Below, in pieces: positions 22,482-35,600 of a DNA stretch of 64,000 nucleotides. Under the pieces are notes generated by a model. It ran no database searches, was not told the DNA's origin, and was given only the letters and a program-made list of their open reading frames with translations. Origin of the DNA: Trema orientale (Eukaryota > Streptophyta > Magnoliopsida > Rosales > Cannabaceae); contig JXTC01000043.1 in the NCBI GenBank assembly GCA_002914845.1, forward strand, positions 583,581 through 647,580, written 5' to 3'. Both the position numbers and the translations under genes were made by a program. Each line of letters begins with the position of its first letter. The stretch's first letter is position 1.

Positions 22482-24673
22482 TCAGCCTCGGAATGGCGGG
22501 GGTTGGTTTTCGAAAGGCAACTCAATGGGAGTAGCATTAGCATAGAATTCTTCTAAGTTGTAGAAAGCTCGCTGTTGAGGAAGAAATATATGGATAACTA
22601 CATCACCTGGAATTAGGAGAGAAGTTAAGCAAACTGCCCTAGAGATAAACAGACACCAAGCAAGGATTCACATGTAGCTAAAACAACAAATTTCAAAAAA
22701 GCAGAAAAAGAGTCTCCTGTATATCAAATTTCCAATATGACAACTTGGCCCATAGCTATTCCAAAACCAATTATGCTACGCAGGCATGTTCAAGACAAAG
22801 TAGTTTTTGAAGTGCATAATGAGCTCATTAAGTCCTCAAGAACTAATACTATTAACCAATCCAATCAGTGAGAGGTTATTCAAAAGTATGGATGTCAGAG
22901 AGAGTTTACAATCTGCATAAGGAAAAAGAACCAAGGTACATGATGATATACTGTTCCTTCTATGGAAAAACAGAAAAACAATACATTTTCTAGGCAACCA
23001 TATTCGTAAACTCTCCCCTCAAAGGAAATCTCATAGAAGACTCTTACCATAGTCCAACAAGGTCCATGAATTGGGTTTTGTGTCACCAGATGGCGCTTTC
23101 CCATACTTTTTCTCAGCCAGATCCCTCATCTTGGACCTACAACGATAACAGAAGGGTTAAATTGAAACTTGCTGCTAGTTATAACTTAAAAGTTCAGTAA
23201 CAGAAACCAATCATACAACTAGTCAAATCAGAGGCTTTATAACCATACGCAATTGCATCAATTTGAGGGCGAGAAAATGCCGTGGTGATGATAAAAAATC
23301 GAGTCCAATACACAAGAGGCTTCACAAAAAGGACCTTTATATCTCCAGCTTTTACCTCACTTGCAACCTTGGCCATAGCCACAGCAACTACAACATAGAG
23401 CAAGAAGTCATCATTCAGTAGTTGTCGAAAACCCTCAAAAGTCAAACGATAATGTTATGATAATCTGAAAACAAACATTCCACTAAAATATTCTTAACTA
23501 TAATTCAAGCCGAAAGAGTAAAACTCCAAGTATAAAGTGCAAGACTATTACCGTAAGTTGACGAAAGAAATAAAGGAAACCGATTCGACATCAAACAAAC
23601 TAGTTTCATCAAACAAAAGCAGATTGAGCAGAAAACAGCGGAGAAGTTATCCATCATAAAAGTTGCATAAAGTCGAAGGATTTTACATGCATTTACTGCA
23701 ATTTACAACCCACTACTCATTAGATTGTCGTAGAGAAAAAGTCCATTCCTATCTTCTTCAACCTTTCTGATGCCTGCGTGGCCCTACTAAGTACTAACAT
23801 GTATATTTGTGATGGCATACAGGTTGAACTCACCCTCATCTCTCTTGGCTTAATAACGCAGCCAAGAGTTCATAAACGACGTGCAATACAATAAAGAGTA
23901 TATTATACCACAAAACGGAAAAACTATGGTATCAGTCAATAAACATAAAGGCCAAAATTGTGAGAAAGACAAACGAAATTTACTTGAGAACGGAAACTGG
24001 AAAGTATCTTCTTCAGATTGAATTTAAGATGAGCTTACAGGATAAGCTTTCAGCGTCATCATCTACTTCGGCACTAGGAGGCTTTTTGTCATTTCTTCTA
24101 AATACCACTTTCCCATATCTATCCAACAATTTATCAAACATTTCATCGGTATCTTCACTTGCATTCTGCAAAAACGATTATATGATTAAGATATCAACAC
24201 TCAAAGCTAAAAACCACAACACGAGTAATTTCCATCAAATAACATCGTTCTGGCAAAGAAGCTAGAGGTCCCAAAACGCCATTTTCTCATTGATTTGTAG
24301 GTTTGTAAGCTGAGAATCAGTAATTTTTGCTCTTTTTGACAGATATATTGGACCAAAACAATCAATTCCAATCGATATATCAAAAGCTACAACTTTTTTC
24401 AAAGCTCAAAATGAGATAAAGTACCTTAATGAAACCATCTTCAGCCTCTTTCCCACTAGCTGAAATCGAATAAGAGAATCTCCTCGAACTCAATATCAAG
24501 CTGTTGCTTCTAGGAGTTCGCCAAAAAGACTTGCAATTTGAGAAACGGGAAGAAGAAAGCTTGTTATGACTTTGACAAAAGCTCGGTTCAACAAAACCCA
24601 GTTGCCAGAATTCGCCGGAAAGCCGGTTTCCAACCCCGGCGCCGGCTAGAGACAAGGTAAGGGACACTGCCAT
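22482..24673 (-). CDS. IOJAP: Protein Iojap, chloroplastic (RsfS family)
   Basis: Five exons on the minus strand: 24673-24425, 24165-24039, 23387-23249, 23136-23048 and 22606-22482, all GT-AG and in phase, giving 242 aa. Residues 1 to about 70 are Ser/Arg-rich with few acidic residues, a chloroplast transit peptide. The linker contains EDTDEMFDKLLDRYGK. The RsfS/Iojap domain follows with VAMAKVASEVKAGDIKVL, VKPLVYWTRFFIITTAFS, RPQIDAIASKMRDLAEKK, WTLLDYGDVVIHIF and QRAFYNLEEFYANA. Bacterial RsfS binds ribosomal protein uL14 and blocks subunit joining; plant Iojap is needed for normal plastid ribosomes and greening. Everything expected is present. The start is the first ATG of a clean transit peptide. 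The 3' UTR extends towards about 22200. Confidence 0.95.
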
Positions 24674-24960
24674 TGTTGCTCTGTAATGGGGATATTTTTT
24701 TTTTGAAGATTAGACAGATTCAAAACAAGGATAGAATAGTAGTACTACAGTGTTTCGCTACCTTTCGGGCCTACATGTTTTTTTTTTTTTTTTTTGGTTT
24801 TGGACAATTTACCTATTTTTTAAAAAATAATACCAAATTTACGACCTTTCAAAAATAATAAAAATTCCGTACGACCTTTTTATGGCATTTTTCTAAATAC
24901 TTTAGAAGCTAGAAAACACGATAGTATTTTAATAAATAAGTTATCTTTTTTATTTACAAG

Positions 24961-25560
24961 AAACCACAAAGGTTTCCTGGAAACCAATTTGGTTTCCTAT
25001 TAGCGAAATGTTCTGTAAGTAAGTGAATAATAGGAAACCACAAAGGTTTCCTGAAAACCAGTTTGGTTGTCTTTAGCCGAATGTCCTATACGTAAGTAAA
25101 TCACAGGAAAGCACAAAAGTTTCTTGGAAACCAGTTTAGTTTCCTTTAACCGAATGTCCTATACGTAAGTAAATCATATGAAACTACAAACATTTCTTGG
25201 AAACCATTGCGGTTTCCTTTTTGCAGAATGTCTTGTAACTAAATAAATCACAGGAAACCATCATGGTTTCCTTTTAGCAGAATGCCCTATAGCTAAGTAA
25301 ATCACAAGAAACCATGAGCATTTTCTAGAAACTAGTGTGGTTTCTTTTTTACAGAATGCTCTGTAGCTAAACAAATCACAGGAAACCATGAAGGTTTCCT
25401 AGAAACCATCATAATTTTATTTTTTTTTGCAAAATGCCATTTAGCTAAGTAAATTACAGGAAACCAAGAAGGTTTCCTAGAAACCATTGTGGTTTCTATT
25501 TTGCAGAATGCCCTGTAGCTAAGTAAATCATAAGAAACCACAAAAATTTCCTAGAAAACC
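24961..25560 (+). repeat. minisatellite, about eight 74-bp units
   Basis: Units start with AAACCA (24961, 25035, then about every 73-75 bases; one unit is short near 25255). Each contains GGTTTCCTGGAAACC-like inverted GGAAACC/GGTTTCC motifs, then AGAATG-CCTATAGCTAAGTAAATCACAGG. Sequence divergence between units is clear, so the array is not new. The open frame on the minus strand across it is a by-product of the period. Confidence 0.92.
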
Positions 25561-25656
25561 CAGAAGAAAGGCAAAGAAGTATAAAACCCAGAAGTTAAGA
25601 ATCCCTGATTATAATAGTTTTACATAAGTAAAATCTAATTCTTTCAAAGACCATAC

Positions 25657-26080
25657 CTGAGCCGAACTTTGGAGAAGTCCCAGTAGTAGTGGCCATAGTA
25701 GCAAGCCAAGTTGAAAGCTTCTCTAGCTTTGGAACGAGAAATCTATAGAAGTAGAGGAAGCTTCTCGAATTCTATAGGAGGATTGCTGGAGACTTAGAGT
25801 GACTGATTCTTCAAAGGAAAGGGAAGGAGACAGGGACGAAAAAGAGTATGAGAGGTATGGATAATCTCTTGGATGGCGTCATGGGTAAGAAAATCCCCGA
25901 ATTGAAAGTCTAAGAGAACCAATCGTCCATTGTTAGAGAGAGAAAATCTATGAAGAAATTCTTAACCCATTGTGATGCCGAAAAGGAATGTTAACGGTGA
26001 TGACGAGGACTGGTCTGGGTCAAAGAGGAAGTCAAGTTCCTCACATCCGAGCGAGAGATGAGACGAAGCGAGGGGGAAAA
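25657..26080 (-). pseudogene. orphan leader and first exon of an unknown gene
   Basis: On the minus strand a C/T-rich leader (about 26080 down to 25697) precedes ATG at 25696, 13 codons (MATTTGTSPKFGS) and a consensus donor (CAG|GTATGG at 25656). No matching downstream exon is found before Iojap, which has its own complete start. It looks like the 5' end of a gene captured inside the repeat-bounded segment. The donor gene is not recognised. Confidence 0.45.
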
Positions 26081-26284
26081 GAAATGTAGAAAGTGGCATT
26101 TTTCTAACATAGATCGTACGAAATTAAGTGTCTACCTCCGTACCGTATTTCGGTCATTATTTTTAAAAACATAGTAGTGGGTGTCATTTTTCCTTTTTTT
26201 TTTTGCCCTTTTTTTTTCATTCTTGGGCTTTTCTTTTTTTCAAAACACTGTAGTTCATGGGCTTATTTAGTTGGGCCTCCATCT

Positions 26285-26655
26285 AAAATTTTGGAGATAC
26301 CACTGAAGTGGCCGAGAATGCGTTTTCTCCGGGAGTATAAGGTTGTGGGTTCGAGTCCGAACAGGTTCCTTCGGTAGTATTAAATGTGAAAACGTGAACC
26401 TGATAGCCCATTGACTGATGGAGAGTACCCCCATCTTAGCTCTCTAGGGTGCCATTCCCGCTACTTAGTGTAGTTTAAATTACGCACCCCACTGCCCGAT
26501 GGGGTGAGCCGCCTCCCAAGGTCTTGACGAACATTCTTGGGCGGGATTAGAGTTCTTATGGTAATACCTAAAGAAGGTAGATACGTTGGTCGCCCCTCTA
26601 GGTGTCCATTTCTTTTTCTTTTCTTTTCTTTTTCTTTTCTTTTTCCTCTTAGCTA
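26285..26655 (+). mobile_element. SINE-like element (tRNA-derived head)
   Basis: GTGGGTTCGAGTCCGAAC at about 26346-26363 matches an RNA polymerase III B box. An A-box-like GAAGTGGCCGAG lies about 40 bases upstream (about 26304). The body is GC-richer than its surroundings and ends in a long CTTTT-rich tail (26607-26650). Length and layout fit a plant SINE. Exact ends and target duplication were not resolved. Confidence 0.55.
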
Positions 26656-27457
26656 AATAACCGAATACATCAGTCCTGGAAACTTTTTGTCCATTTCTTT
26701 CTCTTTTTTCCCTTTTTTTAAAAAACCAAATAACCGAAAATATCAGTACTACAAACTTTTTTTCTAATTACTATTAACTCTAGAAACTGATATAGCGCAA
26801 ATCATTTCCAGGTATATACACTAATATTATCCCCTTTCGGTACCGTAATTGAAAAACAGACAAATAAAGAGACCCAACATTCGGTAATTTTGCTAGTCTC
26901 ATGAAATTTAAGATGTATACCAAAAGAATGGACAATTAATATCTAGTTCGAGGTACTCATTTTGTGGTCATCTTAGTGGAAAAGTCACTGGTGAGTGATT
27001 ATTCAGGCTAAGCCACACAAAGGGACACTTCTCGAGAACTATAATAGCAGGACTCTTTCTAGTTCTTTTTTCTATTGTCTCACTACTCGTCATCAGAAGG
27101 TAAGATAAGAGGGAGTGATGTTGGCAGTCCTCTTTCTCCAAACATGCCATTCGTACCATATCATAGCCAGAATTCAAATACCGTCAATGAAACAGGGTTA
27201 AGGGCACTGCATTGCACATTTGGTTTTGAACATAACAGCATTAAACAATAGCAAGAGGTTCGGAATAAACTAACGAAGCAACAACGAGGAAAAAAACTAA
27301 TCTGAAATACAAATGGCTTCCTCATACACAAACGAGTAAACGAGAATATCAACTGGGAATATGCAGCCTCCCAAAAGTAATTTTGGACATTACATAGTTC
27401 ATGGCTGATAATAATGAGAAAACAGCACCGAGAATGGGTTACCGGGTTACAACTATC

Positions 27458-30400
27458 CTACGGCTTTCGAGGAGGTGAACTGCTGCTGGAGCTGTTGCTA
27501 CTGCTTCTCCCTCTCAAAGGCCTGAAAAAATGTACAGCAGTTTATGCAGAGGAAAAAAAATAACACTCAAATCTCGAGCACCACTGAGTCACATGGTTCG
27601 TGAAGAAAATGATATCATGCATAAAATGTAAATCATCTTCGAATCTATACAAAAATCTGGCAGATGTCCAAACATATTAATTAGACAAAAGAAAACAATA
27701 AAACATAATTGCTAGGTTCCTTTCATATTTACAAGAAGTTACAAGAAAATACAAATGGAATAGAGGATGGTAGTTCACTAAAGAAAACAATAATAATCAG
27801 AGAGAAATTACCTTCTGGGACTACGAGATATTCTCCTAGTAACCTGCTTAATAAAAAGAAACAAAGTTACAAAGTACCCAGCAATCAAAGTTTCATCATA
27901 AAACAAAATAAACAAAGACACACCTTTCGCGGCGGACTAGGTGATTCGGAGTACGATGAGGACCTCCCACGTCTTCCAGCTGGTCCTCTACCTCTGAAGA
28001 CACAACATACCAACCAGGCAGTTTAGAGTAGATTATTATGTAACATATGGCAAAACAACTTTATGGGACTTGGACCTCCAATATTACCTTCTTGGTGATA
28101 ATGATCTTGAGCGTGACCGAGCAGGCCTACGAATAGGAGAGCGGCTACGTCTGCGACCAAGCGGAGACCTCCTAGGAGGGCTTCGAGCCCGCCTTGGAGG
28201 TGAACTAAGTACCAAAAAAAAAAAGAAAAATCTTAGTGAGATGCAACCATTATAACATAGCACGCAAAATTCATAGAATTTTGAATAAGATATTTAACAC
28301 AATTACCGCCGCCTTGGAGGAGGGGGAGAGCGTCTACGGAGAGGACTGCCACGCATCCTTCTAGGAGGAGATGGCCTAACAAAATGAAGATTATTCATAA
28401 ATAATAAAAAATACTCAAACCTTGAAACAGTAAAATATGTAATGACTGATACCTAGGAGGGGATCTTCGCCTTAGTGGAGGGGATGGGGAACGACCTCTT
28501 CCAGGAGATGCAACCCTCCTTCGTGGAGGTGTATCACCACGACGATGAGGAGACTCAACTCGGCGACGAGGAGGAGGAGAGTCAGGACGACGGCGGGGAG
28601 GAGAGTCGGGCAACCGTCTGGGTGACCCACCTCTGCGGGCAACAGGGGATCTCCTTCGTGGTGAGACCGGAGGTTTCCGGCGGGGAGAAGCTGAAATTAA
28701 GGTCAAAGATGATCTATTAGTATTACTGACAAAAAAGGCAAACAAATGCATGCAGTAAGCCAGTAAACATATATCTCATATATTGAGCATACGTTCCCTT
28801 GGTCGCTTTGGTCCATCCTTTTCCGCACTGGCATTATCAGTTTTAGGTGCATCTCTCTTTGGAGCACTAGCAAGAGGTTTAGGAGGTGGTGAAACTTTTT
28901 GCCGCTGAGGTAATGTGAATCTTGCTCGAACTACATTCCCATCAATTTGAGCCTGCAATAAAAGTTACACAAAAGCATTAGTTTCCCGACATGTTACGGT
29001 TATAATAGAGATTACTTCCACAATTCAAGAAAACGTACACCATCCATGTATATTTGCGCTTTTTCTGCATCTGCTCTGGTCTTGAACTCAACATATCCAT
29101 ATCCTTTTGGAAGATTGACCTGCAGACGTAAAATAGGTTTCACATGATTTTACCAAGAGAAGAATTAAACCAGACCAAAATAGTACATTTAGTCTGTACT
29201 TACAGTACGATCCATAGCAAGTTCGACATTGACAACCTCGCCAAAGTTACCTACGGTCATTGAAAACGTGGTAAGAAAAATAGAACAAAAAAATTACCAT
29301 CAACCCATCATAAATACACTGCAAATGTCATCAAACAACAAAATGACCCTGCATTAGCTTTCGAAAGTCCTTCCAATACCAACTTTGCTCATTTAATAGT
29401 CCTAAAGTTAGTCAATTACACAACTGAAGATGATTCATAAGCTTTCAAAATTCCTACCAATACCCACTATGCTCATTTCAGAGCTCAAAAATAGGCAAAA
29501 TATATAATAATCGTGCTACAGATTCACTTAACCAGTTCTTCATTAAATGATACCTAACCAAAAAAAGAAGAAAAAGAGAAAAATATAAAGACTTCAATTA
29601 ACCAGTTCTTCATTAAATGATACCTAAAACAAAGAAAGAAGCGAGAAAAATATAAAGACAAGGTCCATCAAGTGAAAGTAAAGGGGTAAAAATTTCTTCA
29701 CATAGCCGTATGCTTAAACTGCCAGCAGGTAGAACCACAAAACATATTTCTAATACTGTAAAGTTAATTGAAAAGGAAGAGATAACATACTGAAAATTTC
29801 TCGCAGGTGGCCTTCATGCACGTTCCTGGTGAGAGCATCAATGTGAAGAACAAGTGACTCATGAATAGGAGAAGCTTTCCTGAAATACATTGGTACACAT
29901 TAACATATGTTCCAACAAACTTCAACATATGCCGGACCAACATAATGCAATAATTTACAGGCAGTCGGAAGGCATGTGCACACCAGAAAATAATTGCATA
30001 GACTCTAGCAGATTGAATGGCAGTTAGAATGCAGTGCTTTCATACTAAAAAAACAATATAGAGATAAAGTTCTTCAGATATCTCATTAATTGCGCAGACT
30101 CTAGCAGATTGAAGCAGGTATTACCTTGGAGGTGGGGACGCCTTTTTAGATTGTGGTGCTGGGGAGCGACCTCGACGAGCGGTTTCAGCAGGACTGCAAA
30201 CGAAATGCAAATGACACATCTGGGGTCAAGTTGTGCATGACGAGAAACGATTTACAATCATACTTCTAAAAACAAAAATAATTCTTCAAGTTTGCACCTT
30301 CATATCTTTAAAAACTATAAATCCCTAATTCGGAGAAAACGCAAATGAAAAACGAAAAATTAACAGCATTGTTGTATATCAAATTATAATAAAAAGTTTG

Positions 30401-31090
30401 TAGGCGTCAACCAACTTGTTTCCAACAATTCTTTGTTTAAATTACAATGCCTATAAACTAAATCAAGAAAGAACTACTACACCAAAACCATAACTCTAGG
30501 TCAAAATGGGGGATTCAATTCAATTCCCAGGACCATCTAACAATTGCTAGAGTTTGCTATCTCCCAAAGATAGGGACTAATATCAAAAAGGGTCTTCTAC
30601 TGCGGAAGAGAATAAATCACCCAAACGAAAAAGAAACAGAAAAATTCAAGAAATCAGCCCGACTAAAACCAAAATTCCAATTCGAGTTGCATAAACTCTT
30701 CTGTTCTTATTTTGAATCAAAGAAAAGCTCAACCGCAAACAATTTCAAACGAGAATCACTTTTCCTTTTCCACAATTTCTCGGCAACCAAACACCACACC
30801 TAAAACCCTAGACAACCCGAAAAAAAAAATAAATAAATAAATAGCGTTAAACGAGGAAGGAACCTTTTCCTAGAGGGAGGGGGGCTTCGGCTCCGAGAGC
30901 TCCCACTACGGGAGGGAGACGAACTGGATGAGAAGGACCTGGAGCGAGATCGGGAAGGAGAGCGGGAGCGAGAGAGCGAACGGGAGCGCGAGCTGGAGTG
31001 AGAGTCGGAGCCGGAGTAGGAACGAGAGCGGGACGAAGAACCGGAAATGGAGCCGGAGGGCGAGCGACGGCCTCGGCTTGGCTTCGCCAT
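27458..31090 (-). CDS. SR45: Serine/arginine-rich splicing factor SR45 (RNPS1-like)
   Basis: Twelve coding exons on the minus strand: 31090-30864, 30193-30125, 29879-29791, 29250-29204, 29119-29039, 28952-28793, 28690-28453, 28375-28307, 28204-28088, 27993-27924, 27843-27812 and 27521-27458. All are in phase and give 420 aa, close to the 414 aa known for Arabidopsis. The order is an N-terminal RS domain starting MAKPSRGRRSPSGS, a central RRM (ESLVLHIDALTRNVHEGHL, LPKGYGYVEFKT), and a long C-terminal RS domain of RRRSP/SPPRR repeats ending SSPPRKP. SR45 is a nuclear-speckle splicing regulator that joins U1-70K and U2AF35 and takes part in the exon-junction-associated ASAP complex. Donor choice at exon 5 was fixed by frame (GGT|GTACGT). 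The 3' UTR runs to about 26970. Confidence 0.96.
29523..29662 (-). repeat. tandem duplication in SR45 intron 3
   Basis: TTAACCAGTTCTTCATTAAA followed by TGATACCTAA occurs at about 29528 and 29598, each followed by an A/G-rich tract ending GAGAAAAATATAAAGAC. The period is about 70 bases. Confidence 0.85.
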
Positions 31091-31404
31091 GGCTACGGAT
31101 GTGGAGCACTGCTAGCTAGAGTCGCAGGAACCCTAGATAAACCCCACCCCAAAAATCGAGCGGTCAGGTGGTGAATAACGAATGATCTTCCAAACCAATA
31201 TTTACAAAATCGATTCTACTGTGCGACATGTCGTTTTTAGTTAGGATTACACGTCCTTGTTTTTATATGGGAAAAAACGACTTGAATAGGAGAGGATGAG
31301 ATGAGTCGTCTAATATATAAGAAGAAAACGACATATCATTCGAGTGGAAACGATGTGTCGGTTTCACGTGAATAGCATTAACAGTATGACAACGTTTTTT
31401 ATTT

Positions 31405-32150
31405 ATTACTCGTGGTATTTTTATTTTTGGCCCCTAAACTAAGTTTACCTCAATTTGGCCCACAAACTTTGTGTCTCATCCTACTTTTATATGCATATAT
31501 TTTTTTTTTAAGTTTTGGTCCCCTAATTTGGATAGTAATTCAAGTAGTATAATGAGATGTTTTGAAAGTCTAAAATCTAAAACTTAGCCCACTTTTACTG
31601 ATCCGTAAAAAGAATGAAGAGGAAAAGAAATAGAAGAGAATAAGAAACAATGAATAAGGAATGTTAGGATGCTCTTATACGCAAACACAAGAAATAGAAA
31701 AGCTATCTTTTTCTCATTCTTTTTACTTTCCATTACGGATTAATAGACATGCTATTAGTTCACAATAAGAGATTAGCGTATTTCAAAGTTTAATGGCCCC
31801 ATTGAAACTTATTCTATAGTTAGTTTTAAATTTTTACTCTTATATTTTAGTCCTTGAAAAATAATCCAAATTTCATTTTGGTCTCTACCTTCAAATGCTA
31901 CATATCAACTACCATGAAGTACAATTTTGTCTAATCTGAACCCCAAGTTATAACAAAATTGTACCTCAAATTGAGTTCAAGGACTCCAAAAAAAAATAAT
32001 AATAAATAAATAAATAAATAAAGATAGCAAAATGTGATATTTAAAGATTTATGGACTAAAGTGAGACTTTAAAAAAAATCAAGGATCAAACTTGAGATAC
32101 CATGAAAGTCAACAACCAAATTGAATTGAGATTATTTTCCAAAACCTAAA
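31405..32150. repeat. degenerate long inverted-repeat element
   Basis: The left part (CTCAATTTGGCCCACAAACT, then GTCTCAT) resembles the reverse complement of the right part (TCAATTTGGTTGTTGACTTT, then GTATCTCAA). The interior is AT-rich. It is similar in style to the elements at 9270, 14955, 50321 and 63700. It lies between SR45 and the NAL1-like gene. Confidence 0.4.
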
Positions 32151-32658
32151 AATAACAGAAATAAACAGCTTCAAACGATATTTACTTTTAATTTCAATAA
32201 AAACGACGTCAAACCGTGTTATTGGAGGAGAGAACGACAATATCTTATGTTGTAAACTGTTCGGAAAAATCAAAAATACAAAATGTCGTTAAAAACATGT
32301 CAGTTTTCTTTCCATAATACACTATTATGTTTAGACTAGACAAAAACGCTTTAAGAAACTATAACTAACTACAATTGATTAAAATAACAAGCTTGGATTG
32401 AAGCAGCAGAAGCACGAAAGTGCTTCTAGAACAAAATTGCAAGTTTTAAGTCGAATGAAATTGAAAGAACAGTAATAGAGCGAGTTTCCAAGTTAGTGTA
32501 CTCCACTCCAGGGCCCTTGTTTTGAGCCAAAATTTATACCTTCACAGTTCAAAACCGGTGGTTAGAGAGTTACAACATGGCATCATGATCATGAACATTC
32601 AAAATGGGGTTGGTTCCCCAAGGCTCAAACCACGGAAAAGAACAGAAAAAAATGCTAG

Positions 32659-35600
32659 TTATTTTGGTTCTTCCGCAGAACTAGTCGAAGCATCTGAACG
32701 CCTCCTCTTGGCTTCGTTGTCCCCCAGCTGCAACGAAACACAGATGTCTTCGCCGCAACCATTTCTTAACGAAGAAAGATTCTCTGAAACTATTCTCTCC
32801 TTCAGACTATTCTGATGCAGTGGAGACCTTCTAGGGAAGCTTGGAATGAACTGGTGTTCGACGCTGGGGGCTGCCTCAGACCCATCTTCCAGCTGAAACT
32901 TCGTTTCCATGAAGAATGAGTTCCTCGCTGGGCTGCTTGGTTCAGCTTCTAAAGGGATATGCTGAATTTGGAGTCCCAATGACTCGAACTTCTCTTCAGC
33001 TTTCTCCTTTGGAAGGATTCCATCTGGGGTTGAGGAATCTCCAACAGTAGACCCGATTGCTGTTGCTGAGGCAGCTCTCTGCTCTTGCACTGCCACTGTG
33101 TTTGATATTAGCAAGGAATCATAATGACGTTATGTACAATGTATTTTTGCACGTACAAATGTATAGACATATATACACAACACCACAGAATAGTCAACGT
33201 GTGCACATATATATCATACAGACAGCTGTCATTTCAACATTCAACTTTATCTATGCCCATAAATGTAAATCTCTACCTTTGTTCTTTGCATTCTCATTAT
33301 TGTAATTGTGTACGCAGGGGAAAAAAAGTAGCTCTACATTTAGTCAGTTCTTTCAGACTTCGTACTTGAACAGAAACTCATCCCAAAAGAAAGGTTGTGT
33401 TGTTTGTGCACTTCATTAATTTGAGCTTGAGAATTTTGTGGTAGGCATGAGTGAAGAAAATGATAGATACAAAGGTGAATTCACAACAGGAAAGACAAGG
33501 ATACAGCCAAAAAACAGAGAACTAGCAAATAGATATAATGTCAAGAGCACAAACCTTTAAGCCCTTCATCTGTCGTGATGAGATCAAGCTCAAGGAGAGT
33601 TAGAAGACGCCCAAGGTCAACTCCACTGGTCCAATTCTCAGGAGGTTGGCCAATTTTTAATTTTAATCGGCCTCGGTTAGCAGTGCCTCCCCATATGATT
33701 CCAATTGGCCGTGGTTTCTCACCGTTCTCACCTTTTAGTACTATAAGGCTTCCACTATCTCCTTCAAGATCAAATGTTTGTTGGTTCTCACCCACAACAA
33801 GAAAATCAGTTAAGAAGCAAATGCCTTTTTCGTCGTTGTATTCAAGAGCATAGGCCAAGACGGTTCCAGCAGTCAAGCCAGAACTTCTTCCAACTTTCAT
33901 CACCTGCTTTCCAATAAGGCTACTGATTGGAGATTGCAAGTCTATTATTTTGACAACACCTATCTCTCCAATACCCCTCACTGACGTAGTGACAGTGGAC
34001 ATGTCAAAATCATCAGCAAAAGGAATGAACGCCCCATCTGCTCTCACAAATGTCTCTGCAAAGAGCAAGAATCAATTAATGTACAGGGGTCACAATGCCA
34101 TACGGTCATTGAGATAACTAAATTTCCATTGTCAAAGTGTGGTCATATGAAGTTATCAAGCATGAACATACTTGTTAAAGGAGCACGGGAATAAGAGGGG
34201 GAGGAAGAAGAGAAAGAAGGGGAAAAACTGAGCATCTAAACTCAAAAAGGAAACACCAGACAAGAAAAAGCCACAGATTTTGTTTGGCTTGTATGGGGTA
34301 AATGGTGGGATTGGAGGGTTGCAGATCTGACTTTTGCACAAGTCTATCGTTAAATATTAATAGCGAATTGAAGAACAATTCATTAACTTAATTGCAAAGT
34401 AGAAGGCTGCATATTTTAACTAAGTTTCTTATGTATATTTCTACTGTACTTTTCAAAGAGCTAGAGAAAATTGAACCACAAGGATTACTGAAAATATCGT
34501 GTCCGCAAAGCCATGCAGCTTATTTGAAGTCTAACTGTAACTCAAAATCTTGTACCTGGGTTTATTCCAGCGAAGATGCCATACCAAAGCTCATCAGTGA
34601 TAAATGAGGTGGCTCTCTCCACTGCGCCAAGATATACTCCAGGCCCAAGTGTTGGAGGCAGAGGATGAAACATCTTCTGGTTTGGATAGTCCAAGTCAAC
34701 AGCAACATGCCGATTTGTGAGAAAACCAACTTGTCGATTGCCTGTTTGGCTTCTTACAATAGCCCCCAAAGTTCCATATGTCTCCTGGCTTGCCACCTGA
34801 CCACAACAATTGTAGAGCATACCAACTAAGAATCCCCTGAATAGGATGTGCAGTTAAAAGAATTAGAATGAAATACGTTTGCTAATTGAGTATCAAAAGA
34901 ATGACATATTGCTTGTAACATGAGTCCAGGTGGCTCTCTTATTCCTTACCAGGTCAAAATACAAAACAAGCAGATCTATATAAATACTATGTGAACATAA
35001 CTTTAAAACCAAATAATTATAATAATAAGATATCTTACCAAAAAGGGCTCTGTGGGACATCACTCAAATACATGCATAAACATAAATACATATTTACCTA
35101 GCACAAGAGGGTAAGGGAAAAAGAAAACATTCAGGGGATTCCAGATGCACAGGTATTTGTCACCCTAGCACTGCTAATCACAACAATCAATTACAATCTA
35201 AAATTCCACTTACAAATTCCTGCTATTCAAAGCAAGGATTATTTGACAAACCTTAATACCCACAGGAAGTATTAAAAATATTAGAAGTTCCGTGATGAAA
35301 AATTAGAAAGACTACGAAACCAACTAGGAAGGACTTCATGGTTATATTAGAGGCTGAATATCATAGTTTGTGATGCGTATAACTAGACCTTTCAAGTTGC
35401 TGCGTATATTTTTCTATAATGATACATATGTCCATTAACATCAAGTTCTCATATGTATAAGACCTGTAAGCAGCCTAAGACTGCTTTTATAAAAAAGGGG
35501 GAGAATCATAACACTCTTAAGAATAATAAGACAAATAAACAAATAGTAAAAAATGAGGATTATTTTCTTTAGAGTTATTATGGTATAATAATCTAAATTA

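Larger units (their letters stand above)
24800..26180. mobile_element. possible non-autonomous element with captured gene 5' end
   Basis: The left end (about 24801-24850: TTTTTTAAAAAATAATACC, then ACGACC) resembles the reverse complement of the right end (about 26130-26180: GTTTTTAAAAATAATGACC, then ACGG). Between them lie a 74-bp minisatellite and a gene-like leader and first exon. The ends are degenerate and no target duplication was found, so the element call is tentative. Confidence 0.4.

Noticed and set aside
24961..25560. Possible CRISPR-like array
   Set aside because: Plant DNA, head-to-tail units with no unique spacers; it is a minisatellite.
28475..28720. 81-codon plus-strand frame
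   Set aside because: Antisense of the RS-repeat exon of SR45; the open frame is a by-product of the repeat codons.
30906..31119. Extra frames over SR45 exon 1
   Set aside because: Shadow frames of the Ser/Arg repeat.
33541..33853. Plus-strand 92-codon frame over the protease exon
   Set aside because: Antisense of the NAL1-like coding exon.
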